In this document: one piece after another, positions 22,904 through 33,298 of the stretch
Position numbering within the stretch: the first letter of the stretch is position 1
Layout: every line of letters starts with the position of its first letter
Source: Condylostoma magnum
Lineage: Eukaryota > Ciliophora > Heterotrichea > Heterotrichida > Condylostomatidae
Reading direction: 5' to 3'
Assembly (NCBI GenBank): GCA_920105805.1
Contig: CAKKTI010000012.1
Location: 66,586-130,585, forward strand
DNA length: 64,000 nt
Translations under genes and position numbers: made by a program
Notes under the pieces: generated by a model
Database searches by the model: none
What the model was told of the DNA's origin: nothing
Seen by the model: the letters and a program-made list of their open reading frames with translations, nothing else

Positions 22904-23791
22904 TTAATATCTGATACGCTGGCAAGCCATTGCCTTTTTACCTTTGTACCCCCTTTTTCTACTTATTGTTGATTTACTGATTTCTTAGTTAAGACTCTTA
23001 GAGGAAAAACTAGACTCATTATTCGATTTATTAAGACTTTTATTACTGTAAGTTTTTGAAGTAATATTTCTTTTTCTTTAAGGTCTCACATCCTTAGGCT
23101 GTATAGTTCTTTTATAGTACCGTTGCTATCTATTGGCATGTTTTAACTAGCTTTCAAGATAATCCATTCTTTATACAGTCTCATAGATCTAATTTTCAAA
23201 GTTATTTGTTTCTGTGCTTTTAGGCTAAACATCTGCAAAACTTACCGCCTTATGCATTTGTTTAGATGGAGTATTAGATTAATCTGAAGTTGAGCCAGTG
23301 TTTATTTACTCTAGATCTATTCCTTGTATAAATTATTTTAATTTTTCAAAGTTGGATTTTGTTTTCTATAATTCGTCCTTTATGTACCGGTACTATTAAG
23401 TCTTATATTAATGTTTTTACTATAAAATATTGAATTCATGAACACTTACAACATCTTCACTATTATTTTACTAAAAGCTTTCTACTTGCTATTAAAATTA
23501 GTACTTTTTGCGTTTTTCACGGGCTAATTTTGCAATAAGTTATTGAATTTCAGTATTTGACTTTTACTTTCAACTAGTAAGTTCTTGTTACAATTATAGT
23601 ACTTTATACTACAAGTCCCTTTTAGAGGCAGACCCAAATTACTTATCTGATCTTGGAGAAATATTACTAGAAATTGCAAAATTTGGCATTTTTAGTCTAC
23701 CAGGACTATTAGTGCTTCCTATAAAATCTTGAAAGGAGTCATTAGATTTCTAGCTGCTTTCACTTTGACTTAGGTTTTCCTCTTATTCCAT
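22904..23791 (-). CDS. coiled-coil protein, 295 aa
   Basis: It starts MEQEENLSQSESSQKSNDSF with a Ser-rich disordered segment. The middle coiled coil is rich in Gln and Lys (LQQELTSWKQKSNTEIQQLI and YKTQQYRYIKDELQKTKSNF). The C-terminus is basic, with RPQRKRNITSK, a Ser/Asn stretch and SRKRGYKGKKAMACQRIRYQ. It ends at TAA 22904-22906, 42 nt from the convergent membrane-protein stop. No family recognised. It is probably structural. Confidence 0.73.
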
Positions 23792-24139
23792 AATTTTAAT
23801 GTGAAGTTATTTATAAAAGGTATTCTCTAAAAAACCTAAAACAACAAATGCAGTGTAATCATATGACTGAATTACAGAATAATCTGCAACGGAGGAGTAA
23901 AGGAAAATTCTAGAAAAAGTAAATAAATTAAAGAAATATTAAGAGAAAAGAATTACACAGTAATTTTAAGTCAGTTGAGAGTAACAAATATTACTATTTG
24001 AAAAAGCATTGATTTATGATTCCAGAAGTATATAAGGCCTTAACTAAATGTACTAAGGGATAAACGGTTATAAATTCAAATGAAACCTTAAAGACACACT
24101 GCCCCATTAAAAGGTAAGCTCAAATTAGCTTATAACGAT
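23792..24139. other. AT-rich leader region, ambiguous
   Basis: No convincing gene. The frame of the coiled-coil gene stays free of TGA upstream of its ATG, which is uninformative with this code. Confidence 0.4.
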
Positions 24140-24560
24140 TTAATAACAGAATCCTTTACTTATATGAAGAGATGCTAATCTTCTAAAGAAGCATTACAAT
24201 GTACGTAAATGTAAATGATATACAGTGTTCATTGCTAAAGTAATTGGTATAATATATGGACCATTTTCATACACTTTTTAGTAGTTAACTACTAAGAATG
24301 GATCATTATGCCCGTAAAGCTGTGTCACATTAGTAACTGAAAAAAGGACCTATGATTTCTATTTCACTGAAGTTTTAAACACAGAGTATTTTATTCTTTC
24401 AATCTAAGCCTTGTTATCCCATTACAATCCCTCTGGGAAAATATTCACAATAGGAAAACTACTATGAAAAAGATTCTCTTTAAGAATACAGCACCAAGCA
24501 AAACTGAAAAATCAATCTCTATCAGCATTTATATGATAAACAATAATGAATAATATTATA
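24140..24560 (-). CDS. unresolved coding segment, probably secreted or membrane protein
   Basis: A minus-strand frame reads convincingly as protein: NIFPEGLQWDNKAQIERIKY, SVTNVTQLYGHNDPFLVVNY and VYENGPYIIPITLAMNTVYH. Upstream, near 24500-24560, is a hydrophobic stretch (FFYLCIILFIIVYHINAD) that looks like a signal peptide. No ATG precedes it in frame. An ATG in a neighbouring frame (MLIEIDFSVLLGAV) could be joined by a tiny intron, for example 14-17 nt ending in AG, but I cannot prove one. Both ends are approximate. It could also be a remnant. Confidence 0.35.
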
Positions 24561-24614
24561 CAAAGATAAAAAAAAGACTTACAACCAGTTTCTCTATAGC
24601 AATTTGTCTAGTTA

Positions 24615-25223
24615 ATGAAAGAAAATCGAGATATAATAGAAAATTATTAGCAGGCTCATCCTAATTTTAAGGCAGATTGTGAGGGAATTGATGCTACTAT
24701 TCTTATTAGTCTTTTAGAATACTCTTAAGAAGCTAAAAGGAGGTAAAGCTTTTAACAAACAAGATGAAACTTCTTACTAACTATTTAATCCTAGCTTTTA
24801 GAAAAGTAAGAAATTAATTTAAGGGCTGGAAAAAGATCATTTAAAGTAAGACCTTCAATAATATGCCCAAGAATTGATAGGGTTTTTGGCGTAGAGAATT
24901 AAAGTAAGTAATCATCCGAATAAGAAGTAAAATAGATTAGATTGAGTGATATTATAGTAAAAAATAGAGAAATAGTTTAAAGTCTAAAATATCAGAAATA
25001 AGACTATTACTAATTCAGTAAAATTGACCTGAAACACCTATACACACAATTTTCGGGAGTACACAAGAAACTTAAAAGGAAAATCAAACTCCTGTAAAAT
25101 AACTATAGAAGAATGTAAGTAATGAAGATGGCTATAAAAGGATAGCGATTTGATCTATCAAGAGTATCTCCTTATTTATCTTCCCCGAGTAAAGACACTG
25201 TACTAATAGATTCTAAGTTATAA
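24615..25223 (+). CDS. unknown basic protein, about 202 aa
   Basis: It starts MKENRDIIENYQQAHPNFKA followed by DCEGIDATILISLLEYSQEA, a helical acidic region. Then come a basic stretch (RAGKRSFKVRPSIICPRIDR) and a Lys/Gln-rich helix (HKKLKRKIKLLQNNYRRMQV). The tail SRVSPYLSSPSKDTVLIDSK ends at TAA 25221-25223, leaving 64 nt to the convergent TRM112 stop. TAG at 25143 is an alternative earlier stop. No family recognised. Confidence 0.63.
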
Positions 25224-25287
25224 TTTAACACAGCACTATTTTCTAGCTTTCCCTCAAAAAATTTAAATAAATCTTTTACTAATTCTA

Positions 25288-25707
25288 TCACTCTGGAATT
25301 TCAATAACCTCATCATCGTCCTCATAAGGCTCAGTAACTAAAGCCCCCTCTTCTTGGCTCATATTAGCTATTCCTTGCTCAATAGTATAGATTGCTCCGC
25401 ATGCTTAGCAGGTCAACTCTCCAGAAAGTATGATAACATTAAATAAAATCTTATGTATCTTTTATAACAACTGCTCGTCTTCTAAATCCTCCTGTCTTAA
25501 CTCCTACGGCCAATCATCCCCTACTCTATCAGCCACTGATCTGAGGAATTGATATTCAAACTCCTTTAGCATCTTCTTAGTGATATCTACGTCGAACGGA
25601 GTGGTATCTGAGCTTTAAAAGTCTGTTATTTCTAACTGCGGTTAAATCTTCGAATCTTTACAGTCAGAATTTACGCATATCAAATTGCTGTAGGAAATAA
25701 GTCTCAT
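25288..25707 (-). CDS. TRMT112: TRM112-like methyltransferase activator subunit
   Basis: 139 aa, normal for the family. The layout is diagnostic. MRLISYSNLICVNSDC forms the first strand and zinc half-site. The helical insert is FDVDITKKMLKEFEYQFLRS followed by WPQELRQEDLEDEQ. The returning zinc-ribbon half is GELTCQACGAIYTIEQGIAN, then NMSQEEGA and an acidic tail. TRM112 stabilises and activates several SAM methyltransferases acting on tRNA, rRNA and release factor eRF1. The eRF1 link is of interest in a genome with altered stop decoding, although the same partner exists in all eukaryotes. TGA 25288-25290 ends it. The start lies 5 nt from the MORN gene's ATG. Confidence 0.93.
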
Positions 25708-25712
25708 ATTTT
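25708..25712. promoter_or_regulatory. 5-bp divergent intergenic spacer
   Basis: Only AATTT-type sequence separates the ATG of TRM112 (minus) and the ATG of the MORN gene (plus). Promoter elements and at least one 5' leader must lie within the opposing coding sequence. Confidence 0.5.
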
Positions 25713-26720
25713 ATGAGCTTTTAATCATTTGGTAAATACGAAGGAGAAAAGAACAATCGGGACTAGCCTCATGGAAATGGCCGCATGCAGTGACTAACTA
25801 ACGGTGATGTATATGAGGGAGAGTGGTATAGAGGAAGGCAACATGGGTTTGGAGTGATGCACTACAACACTCTTGATTATAAATATACTGGGGATTGAGA
25901 ACTAGGTAAGAAGTAAGGAGTTGGGTTTTTCTAGCTTCCCAATGGAGACTTCTATGCTGGTTCTATAATATAGGATAAAATAGAAGGATACGGCATTTTT
26001 TACTATCATAACGGGGATTACTATGAGGGAAATGTATGGGATGGGATAAGACATGGGTTTGGAGTACTGAGATATGCTAATGGGGAAGTATACGAGGGAG
26101 ACTGGGTTTAGGATAAGCGACACGGGGTTGGGAGGATGTCTCAGCCGGACTTAAGCTAGTTCTACCATGGGAATTGGAGAAATGATATCCCTGAGGGAAG
26201 AGGGGTTATGACTTAGTATCATTATAATGTAGGAATGCTTGCTAAGTTTGAAGGGAATTTTGAGCAAGGAAAATTGCAAGGACAGGGGATTATGATTGAT
26301 TCCGGGGGAAATCATTATAATGGAGATTTTGTGGATGGGAAGTATCATGGGACTGGGAAAATGTAATTGGCTACTGGGGATAGGTATAGTGGTGTTTGGA
26401 AAAATGATTATTTTATGAAAGGGGAGTTGAATACAGTTGCTGGGGATAAGTTTACGGGAAGTTTTTATAGGTTTCAGCCTGATGGACATACTAGGGTAAA
26501 TTATCAGGATGGGAACTTTTATGAAGGGAGAGTAAGGGAAGGGAAGAGAGAAGGGCTTGGGCGATTGGAGTTTAAGGATGGGTCGTAGTTTGTGGGGTCT
26601 TTTAGAGATAATTTGAGACATGGAGCTGGAACTACTATTCTTCCTAATAAAGCATCGAGGTACTCTGATTATTATTATAAAGGAATGCCTATAGATCAGT
26701 TTGAAGAAGATAATAGATAA
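25713..26720 (+). CDS. MORN-repeat protein, 335 aa
   Basis: It starts MSFQSFGKYEGEKNNRDQPH, the first repeat beginning at once. About ten MORN repeats follow with the YxGxWxxxxxHGxG pattern, such as VYEGEWYRGRQHGFGVM, YEGNVWDGIRHGFGVLRYAN and YEGRVREGKREGLGRLEF. TGA gives Trp and TAG/TAA give Gln inside repeats. MORN proteins bind membranes or scaffold basal bodies and axonemes. TAA 26718-26720 is the first of a cluster of stop-type codons. If they are read as Gln, a MORN-like piece (GDLMHNTLNEYGKMY) is added, ending at 26858. Confidence 0.92.
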
Positions 26721-27009
26721 ATGTAATTTTAGTAAATGGTAGTTTACAGGTTTATTATTGGTGATTTAATGCATAACACACTTAATGAATATGGGAAAAT
26801 GTATTAGAACTGGTAGTCATATTATACTACATAAGGAATAAATGCAGCTATAATTTAAAAAACTTTTTAACTATAATCATAATAGAAATTAATGACATTT
26901 AAAGTAAAATATCTTTAATAAAATACCTATATATCAATATTTGTCTTCTTTTAAACCAAACACAATTCTCCCCAGAGTTGCAAAAGTGCCGACATAAACT
27001 ACAAATCTA

Positions 27010-27780
27010 TTATACATCAAATAGTTATATAATTTCCTCAAGTCCTTAATCAAATTTTCATATACAACTATTAGATACACCATAAAAAACACCGCTGCTT
27101 CCCTATACTACAACTGAATTACTGAAATAATTTCTATCATATTAAGCAACCTAGTTAAACTCATTGCTTTAAGTATCAAAAGTATAGAGATCTGAGCCTA
27201 ACAAATATAATCTATTCTCATCTGCAAAACATGCAACAGGTTCAATTCTCTGTAATCTTATCTAAATCTATCTGTATGTATTAAACCTAGGATAGTAGAC
27301 CTCAATGCACCCAATTTACTAGCCAGATGATAAATAAATTTTCCCTTTTAAAGCAACTCCAGAAGTCCTTGTATGAATTTAATCCCGAGAAGCAGCAGTT
27401 TGTCATTGTTTTGTCTCTAAATTCAGAATTTCAGCAGGGAGGGGCTAATTGGAATGAGTGTATTCACTAACACCATCAAAAACATAGACTTTTTAGTTTA
27501 AAAGAACCGCACAATGATTATATCTAGCATATTTTAGCCCAGCATATGCTGTAATTTGTCCTTATTCTATATCGAATATAAAACTGCTATATTATGTTCA
27601 ATCAGGTCCTCATCCTCCCGTATGTAAATACTCATTTTAGGATATAGGACATCAGAAGCCTCCAATTGGTATATATAGCTACGAGCTTATTTTAACCTTA
27701 TACCCGAACTACTTCAGAATATCAAAAACTGTAATATATTAAGACTCACCTTTAGCAGTAATAACATATCTATAATTCAT
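27010..27780 (-). CDS. kelch-repeat beta-propeller protein, 256 aa
   Basis: It starts MNYRYVITAKGESQYITVFD. Kelch blades with YxxxHxxxLLNxKVYVFDG (ARYNHCAVLLNQKVYVFDGV), SGVALKGKIYLSSGQQIGCI and ENRLYLLGSDLYTF are visible, and FWCPISQNEYLHTGGWGPDW has several TGA-coded Trp. It ends ...IIQLFDV before tandem TAA TAG at 27010. Kelch propellers usually bind proteins or actin. No other domain is present. A hydrophobic alternative frame in the 3' part is probably a shadow. Confidence 0.8.
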
Positions 27781-27940
27781 TTTACTACAAAATACACTAA
27801 AATTAAACACATTCAACCCTATAAACCAAATCTATTCACATATAAAACTCCATCTATCCTATACACCCTAAATAATCCCCCCGATACACCAACAATCCTT
27901 CTAATCTCCAACTTTGAAACTCCCTTTTATAATTTTTACA

Positions 27941-29545
27941 ATGGATAGAATAGGCTGCGTGGTCTGCCAAGACGTGAAAACCTAACGATCTAATTTTGCA
28001 ATAGAGTCTTTTTATATAGTAAACGAGGATGAATTCCGGGTTTTGAGCTCCGACACTTAACTCTGCAGCAAACACGACCAGGTGACTATAGGAGTCCCTC
28101 GGCAACTAAGCTCCGCCCGTAAATTTAACCGCTAGCAACTAAAAGACGCATGCCGAATCCTGGGATGCAAGGCCTCCGACACAGCCAGTATATCTCAGAG
28201 CATGTTCAGAAACATAAGTGATGTTGTTAGATCTACCATTGAAGTCCGCAGCAACGAGGGTTCTCATGTAATCCCTGCGATTACAATTACCCGTAGATTA
28301 TTTGAACAAACTGCACACAATGTACTGAATAGTTTAAACTATCAAGGATACTTTTAACCTCTGGATTTCAGAAATGCATGTGATTTAGTGTCGAAGAAAA
28401 GATCAATTACTGTGTTGCTAGGAGGAACCTCGGGGACGGGTAAGAGTACATTGTCGTCGTTGATTGCGAGCAGACTTGGAATTTCAACTATTTTAAGCAC
28501 GGACTCTATAAGGCATATATTAAGGAACTTTTTGAATAGGGAAGACTATCCTGTATTGTTTGCATCGACATATGAGACTGGGAAGTATGTAAATAAGCCG
28601 GGCATTAGTGAAAAACAGGCAACATTGTTAGGGTATTAGCAGTAATGCGAGCTAGTTTACTCGTATTTAGCAAATGTAATCGAAGATTTCCAGAAAAGAA
28701 ATGAAAGCATTGTTATTGAAGGAGTCCATCTGAATGTTAGTGTATTGAAGAAGCTGCTGAAGTAGTTTGATTCTATTGTGCCGTTTATTATTGTTATTAA
28801 GAACAAGAAGAAGCATATGGAAAGGTTCGCTGTTAGATCGAGATATATGACATTGGATCCTAATCTTAACAGATATATTGCTTACTTACATAATATAAGG
28901 ACGATTCAAAACAACTTTATAGTAAAAGCAGATGAAGCCCTTATACCAAAAATTGACAACGGGAATATTGATAGATCAGTTGGTGTAATGCACTCTGTTA
29001 TTATTAGATGCTTGAGAAAAATAAATAAGTCGTAAAAAATATATGACTCTATGCATAAGCAATGCAGACTTTTATACGAAGAATTTCATCTTGTGGCTCG
29101 TAACATGCTAAGTTCTGAAACGGCCTAAGAACTAATCAAATCAAAGGCAAATAAGGGGGAGATTTTTGCCAGGTTTTTTGAAAATAACCAGAACTATGAG
29201 GGGAATCTATAGGAAGAAATGGGAGACGAGGTTGCTGATTTGAATTCAGATGAAACTAGCTCTGAGCATTAAGATGCCGGGTCTTTGGTGTCCGGGGATG
29301 TGGATTCTGAAGTAATTCGATTTAGGAATAAGCTGGGGTAGTAACATTAGGCTGTGTCTGCAGCTTCTCTTAAGAGCAGAGAGGATGATAATTCAGATGA
29401 TAATGTTAGTTCTATGAATGCTGAATCTTCAGGGTCCTTCCGCTCTGAGGATTCCGATCATTCGTTCGAGGAAAATGGAGAGCTAAATTAGCAAAATTTC
29501 GAAGAGTCTAAGCAGCCTTCGCATAAGAGGAAAAGTAGTTTTTAA
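27941..29545 (+). CDS. LPA1/2-phosphoglycerate kinase-like P-loop protein
   Basis: 534 aa. After an N-terminal domain (about residues 1-145, MDRIGCVVCQDVKTQRSNFA; HDQVTIGVPRQLSSARKFNR) comes the P-loop GGTSGTGKSTLSSLIASRLG at about residues 161-180. Then come STDSIRHILRNFLNRE, ASTYETGK, SIVIEGVHLNVSVLKKLL, KKHMERFAVRSRYMTLDP and NLNRYIAYLHNIRTIQNNF. This order is that of plant LPA1-type proteins, related to archaeal 2-phosphoglycerate kinase and involved in inositol phosphate or phytate metabolism. The last 130 residues are an acidic Ser/Asp-rich tail. The start is ATG 27941 and TAA 29543-29545 ends it. Confidence 0.92.
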
Positions 29546-29973
29546 GTTGCTCTTTATAATTTTGTTATTTTAGATATTTATTTAATTAAAGGAGTGGGTT
29601 AATGTGTTTAAAGGGCTTTAAGTAATATTATTGTATTAATTCATTAGAAGAACAGTGTTTAGTTAAATAGTAATGTTTCTATGTTAATATACGAGATAAA
29701 ATAATCATTATGTTTTAGGCAAGTAAGTCCATACTTTATCAGACCTTCTTGTTATAAACGATTATATCAAAATTTCATTTATACTAAAAATAGCATGCTT
29801 AATAAAAACTTTATGAAAACAGGTTAATTAAGCTTTCTATACACTCATTAAGCAATATTTACTATAAATAAAATTCATAAACTTATAGATACATTTAGTA
29901 ATAATGTTTATCAAATCTCTAAATATAATATTGGCTTAAAAGCAATCAATAAACATTTAAAATATGAAAGCTA
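29546..29973. other. AT-rich convergent intergenic region
   Basis: 428 nt between the convergent stops of the LPA1-like gene and WD40 gene B. No gene seen. Long for a convergent gap here, perhaps because WD40 gene B arrived by duplication. Confidence 0.5.
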
Positions 29974-31467
29974 TTAGTAAAATGAATAATAACTAAAAGG
30001 TTAACTAACTAACTTAACTACTTTTTTTGAACTCTCGGGGCCACCTCCTTCACTTATTATGATTGTTTGATTTTTAAAAACAAGTTATCGAATACTATTA
30101 ATTGAGTTAAACAATACTCTTGTTTATTATGGATTAATCAAATTCCAAATACGTAACTTTTTATCACAACCACCAGACACTACTATATTTCCTTACTTTC
30201 CTACACATTAAACACTATCATCATGCTTCCCTATCTCTCTATTGTTATTTTAATTATTCAAATCTCACATTCTAACACTATAATCTCATCCTCCTGATAT
30301 AGCAATGCTTCCTTCAATACAAACGGCTACTACCTAATTATGATGTCTTCCTATTATAGCATTATTTGATGGGTTAACTAAATCCCATTTACGAACTGTT
30401 TTATCTGCGCTTCCAGAAACTATTATATTACCCTCAATACAGATACTATATATTACATCATCATGTACTCCTATTTTTTTATTATTTTAGGCGTTTTAAA
30501 GATCCCATAAACGAATAGATTTGTCTTCACTTCCTGAAATTAATAGATTTCCTTACATACACATACTTTATACTAAATCATTGTGAGTTCCTATTAATCG
30601 CTTTTCTGTTGGATCATTTAAATTCCATTGGTAAATCTTCATACCTGCTGAAATAACAATATTATCTTTTCTACAAACAGCTGTAACTACATCATCATGT
30701 CTTCCTATTTCTCTATTACTTTCTGAATTATTTAAATCCCAAAGTTTAATTGTTTTATCAAAACTACCAGATATAACAATATTATCATCAAAATGTAATC
30801 CTCTTATTCTATCTTAATGCTATCCAACCTAGGAAATATCATTAAATAAATCATCTATGTCTGTAACCTTCTTTTGTTATATCTTGTTTTTAGCTGTTTA
30901 AACAATCCAATTCGTCTATAAATTGTCTTAAAGCAATCTAATATACTCAATTGCATACTTGAACCCTCTTTTTGAATTCTCTTCGAAAGCTTATTCTAGC
31001 CACTCAATGATTTCTTCATTCCTTTTATTTGCTTAACAATTAGCTCTTCTTTTAGCCAATTATCATGATATTTTACCATAACTATTCAAATCATTAAAGT
31101 TGATCTATTCAAATTTATCGATAATTATTTTAGCTATTTGGGATGGAATACTTGAACTGTCTAATATTTCCAGGTTAGCAGGTTGAGCGACTTAAATTAA
31201 CTAACCATACAATAGCATTTTATCAGCCTTGGTGAAATAAGGGAGAGCTTTTATTATAATCTTGGCCTGCTCTCCAATAGGCTTTTTTTCTATATTTGTA
31301 AGGAAGATGTTTAAATCTCATTGATTAAAGTCTAAAGAGGAGATTTACCCAGCTAGTTCATCCTTTTCGTAGTGAGTGTTGTAATTTTTGAAAAGATAAG
31401 CTTGTAGTTGACGCTTTGAGGCGAAGTTTTCTATGAGGAAGACCAGTTTTAAGGCACTTGGATCCAT
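29974..31467 (-). CDS. helical-domain WD40 repeat protein, paralogue B
   Basis: 497 aa, close copy of the gene at 1539. The N-terminus MDPSALKLVFLIENFASKRQ, the helical region and six or seven WD40 blades (GSFDKTIKLWDLNN, VSGSADKTVRKWDLVNP) are conserved. Differences test the code: a TGA-coded Trp in A (NNWEIG) is Arg here, while another position shows Trp (TGA) against Arg in A. Two TGA-coded Trp in adjacent WD blades are kept in both copies. The end is TAA TAG at 29971-29976, just where similarity to A stops. Both copies look functional. Confidence 0.85.
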
Positions 31468-31518
31468 TTTTTACTAATTTGATAGCCAATTATTACTTCT
31501 GGTTAAAATTTGATAGGT
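29978..31518 (-). repeat. segmental duplication, copy 2 (inverted)
   Basis: Inverted partner of the block at about 1488-3040, 27 kb away. It includes the coding sequence and about 50 bp upstream. Boundaries are estimated by eye. Confidence 0.85.
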
Positions 31519-31885
31519 TAAGCTAACAATAAGTAACTCAAGTATGTAAAATAGTTGATTGAGTGGTGTAATTTTTAGTAAATTTGGTATACTGTTCCTT
31601 ATTTATAGAATAATCAAACGCATAAAAACATGTATTTGCCCAAACAATTTAATAGAGAATTAATCCTACTATTTAAAAGTACTAATTGATGTTTTTATAT
31701 AAAGTAAACAATATACCTAATTATCATACAAGTAAATTATACCCATATAAGATGGCATGCAAGTAATAGCTTATACAATAAATGATAACGCCTCCTCGAT
31801 ATATTACAACTATCTATTACCATTTGATCTCCCTTATTCTCTAATTTAAAATAACAACTTAACATTTATTCAACAAACCTAATTA
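31468..31885. other. AT-rich intergenic region
   Basis: 418 nt between WD40 gene B's start and the 3' end of the transporter gene on the same strand. The first 50 nt are duplicated leader. The rest shows no gene. Confidence 0.5.
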
Positions 31886-33238
31886 CTAAACAAAGAACTT
31901 CGTTGTAAATGCATAGATATTTAGTCCGAATCCGATTAATGCAAAAACAATGATAACCAAAGCAATAGCTCTAGAACTATGCCATCCATGGAACTAACTT
32001 TTTATGTTTGCTCTCCACTTAGCTATTATATGCAATATTGATGGATTTATATAAAGAGTATAGTACACTAAAAACCCTGATATACCAGTAACCATGATCA
32101 TATTTGTGGTACTAAACGCTATGATAATAGGGCAAATCCAAACTCCTATTCTTAGCATATATCTTTAAGTAGATTTCCACACACCTCCCCAGAAAGTATT
32201 AGGCAGTGTCATTCTCTCTAACTAGGTAGCCAGAGATATTCCTAGTACTGGTGCTGCAGTTATTGAGTTTATTAAAGGATAAAGCAATACAACCCAGGAC
32301 ACTACAAAAGTCCACCATGGCTTGTCTTCAGGTGAAAAGCCTCCATCATATTAAATCCACTACAAATTTATAACTGTATCCACCCTGTCAAATGCTAAGC
32401 TTACCATTACTCCTACTACTAAATACACTACAAAAATAATCAGCACACCTAGATAAATAGCCTTATGCAGCAGATGTTAAGGCAACTTAATAGCGATATA
32501 ATCTAAAACAGGGTGAAAATTGATACTAAACATCAAAACAGAGCTTGACACCCCAACACCATCAAAGGAAGATTCTTTATAATGCACTTTTCCTTCATTA
32601 ATGTATATAGGAATACAACTCAGCAAAAGGATGAAAATCATGCCCAATCTGAGATACATCCCAAGCACCTGCTTTTCCTTATGCATACTCATGTTTTAAC
32701 AAGTTAAAGGCACGGCAATCACAGCGAATAAAATCAAAAACAAGTAATAACGTTCCCTGCAACTGTCCTAATCCTCGCCTGTATTTTTTCTTATATCACA
32801 GCCTCCAGGAAAGGGAGCCGTAGTTAGTGTAATAGAGAACAGCATTAAGTACAGAGTCATTATCCCTTAATATATAACAAAAGTACACGCTCGTTAGAAA
32901 TACCTCCCCCATCTTCCTAGTAGAAGTTGATTTAGATTTCCATAGTTAACTTTACTCTTAAGAGTTGGTTTGAAAAGTTAAGGGTACTATTTTTCTTCAT
33001 TTTCTAGAGTAAAAGGTTCTTTAATTGTTCCGAGTTTGTTGATTAAATCAAGGGTTTGATATCTAGTCATGGTTTCTATGGATTGTAGTGAGGTTATAAG
33101 AGATGCAAAGGAGACTAGGAAGAGGAGAACTGCTCCAATTCATCCCGCATTGCTGAAGACTCAAGGGACTAGAAGGAATCCTCCACCTAGACTAGTGTTT
33201 ACTAGGTAAGCTATGGCTTGGGATAGACGTAGTTCCAT
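31886..33238 (-). CDS. amino-acid/auxin permease (AAAP, SLC36/38-like) transporter
   Basis: 450 aa with about eleven hydrophobic segments. It starts MELRLSQAIAYLVNTSLGGG, then FLLVPWVFSNAGWIGAVLLF and VSFASLITSLQSIETMTRYQ, the conserved TM1-TM2 region where the unwound helix binds the amino acid. Later come SSSVLMFSINFHPVLDYIAI, PWWTFVVSWVVLLYPLINSI and the C-terminal membrane span RAIALVIIVFALIGFGLNIY. It is probably a proton- or Na+-coupled amino-acid transporter of plasma or vacuolar membrane. TGA-coded Trp occur in membrane spans. It ends at TAG 31886-31888 or TAA 31883-31885. Confidence 0.92.
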
Positions 33239-33298
33239 TATATTTAGGTAGATGGTATCAAGGTAAAATTTAGTTTATTAGTTTGTTGTTATTATTAA

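Noticed and set aside
22980-23760. Possible read-through of the coiled-coil gene frame upstream of its ATG into 24140-24560
   Set aside because: The frame is open, but the intervening sequence is AT-rich and unlike protein. A shared frame alone is weak evidence with this code.
27000-27300. A second minus-strand frame ending ...VVYVGTFATLGRIVFGLKEDK that looks protein-like
   Set aside because: It overlaps the kelch blades of the clearly supported frame and is unusually hydrophobic. I take it as a shadow frame.
1488-31518. Inverted WD40 copies as ends of a transposon
   Set aside because: No transposase, no target-site duplication and ordinary ciliate genes between the copies. Gene duplication explains them better.
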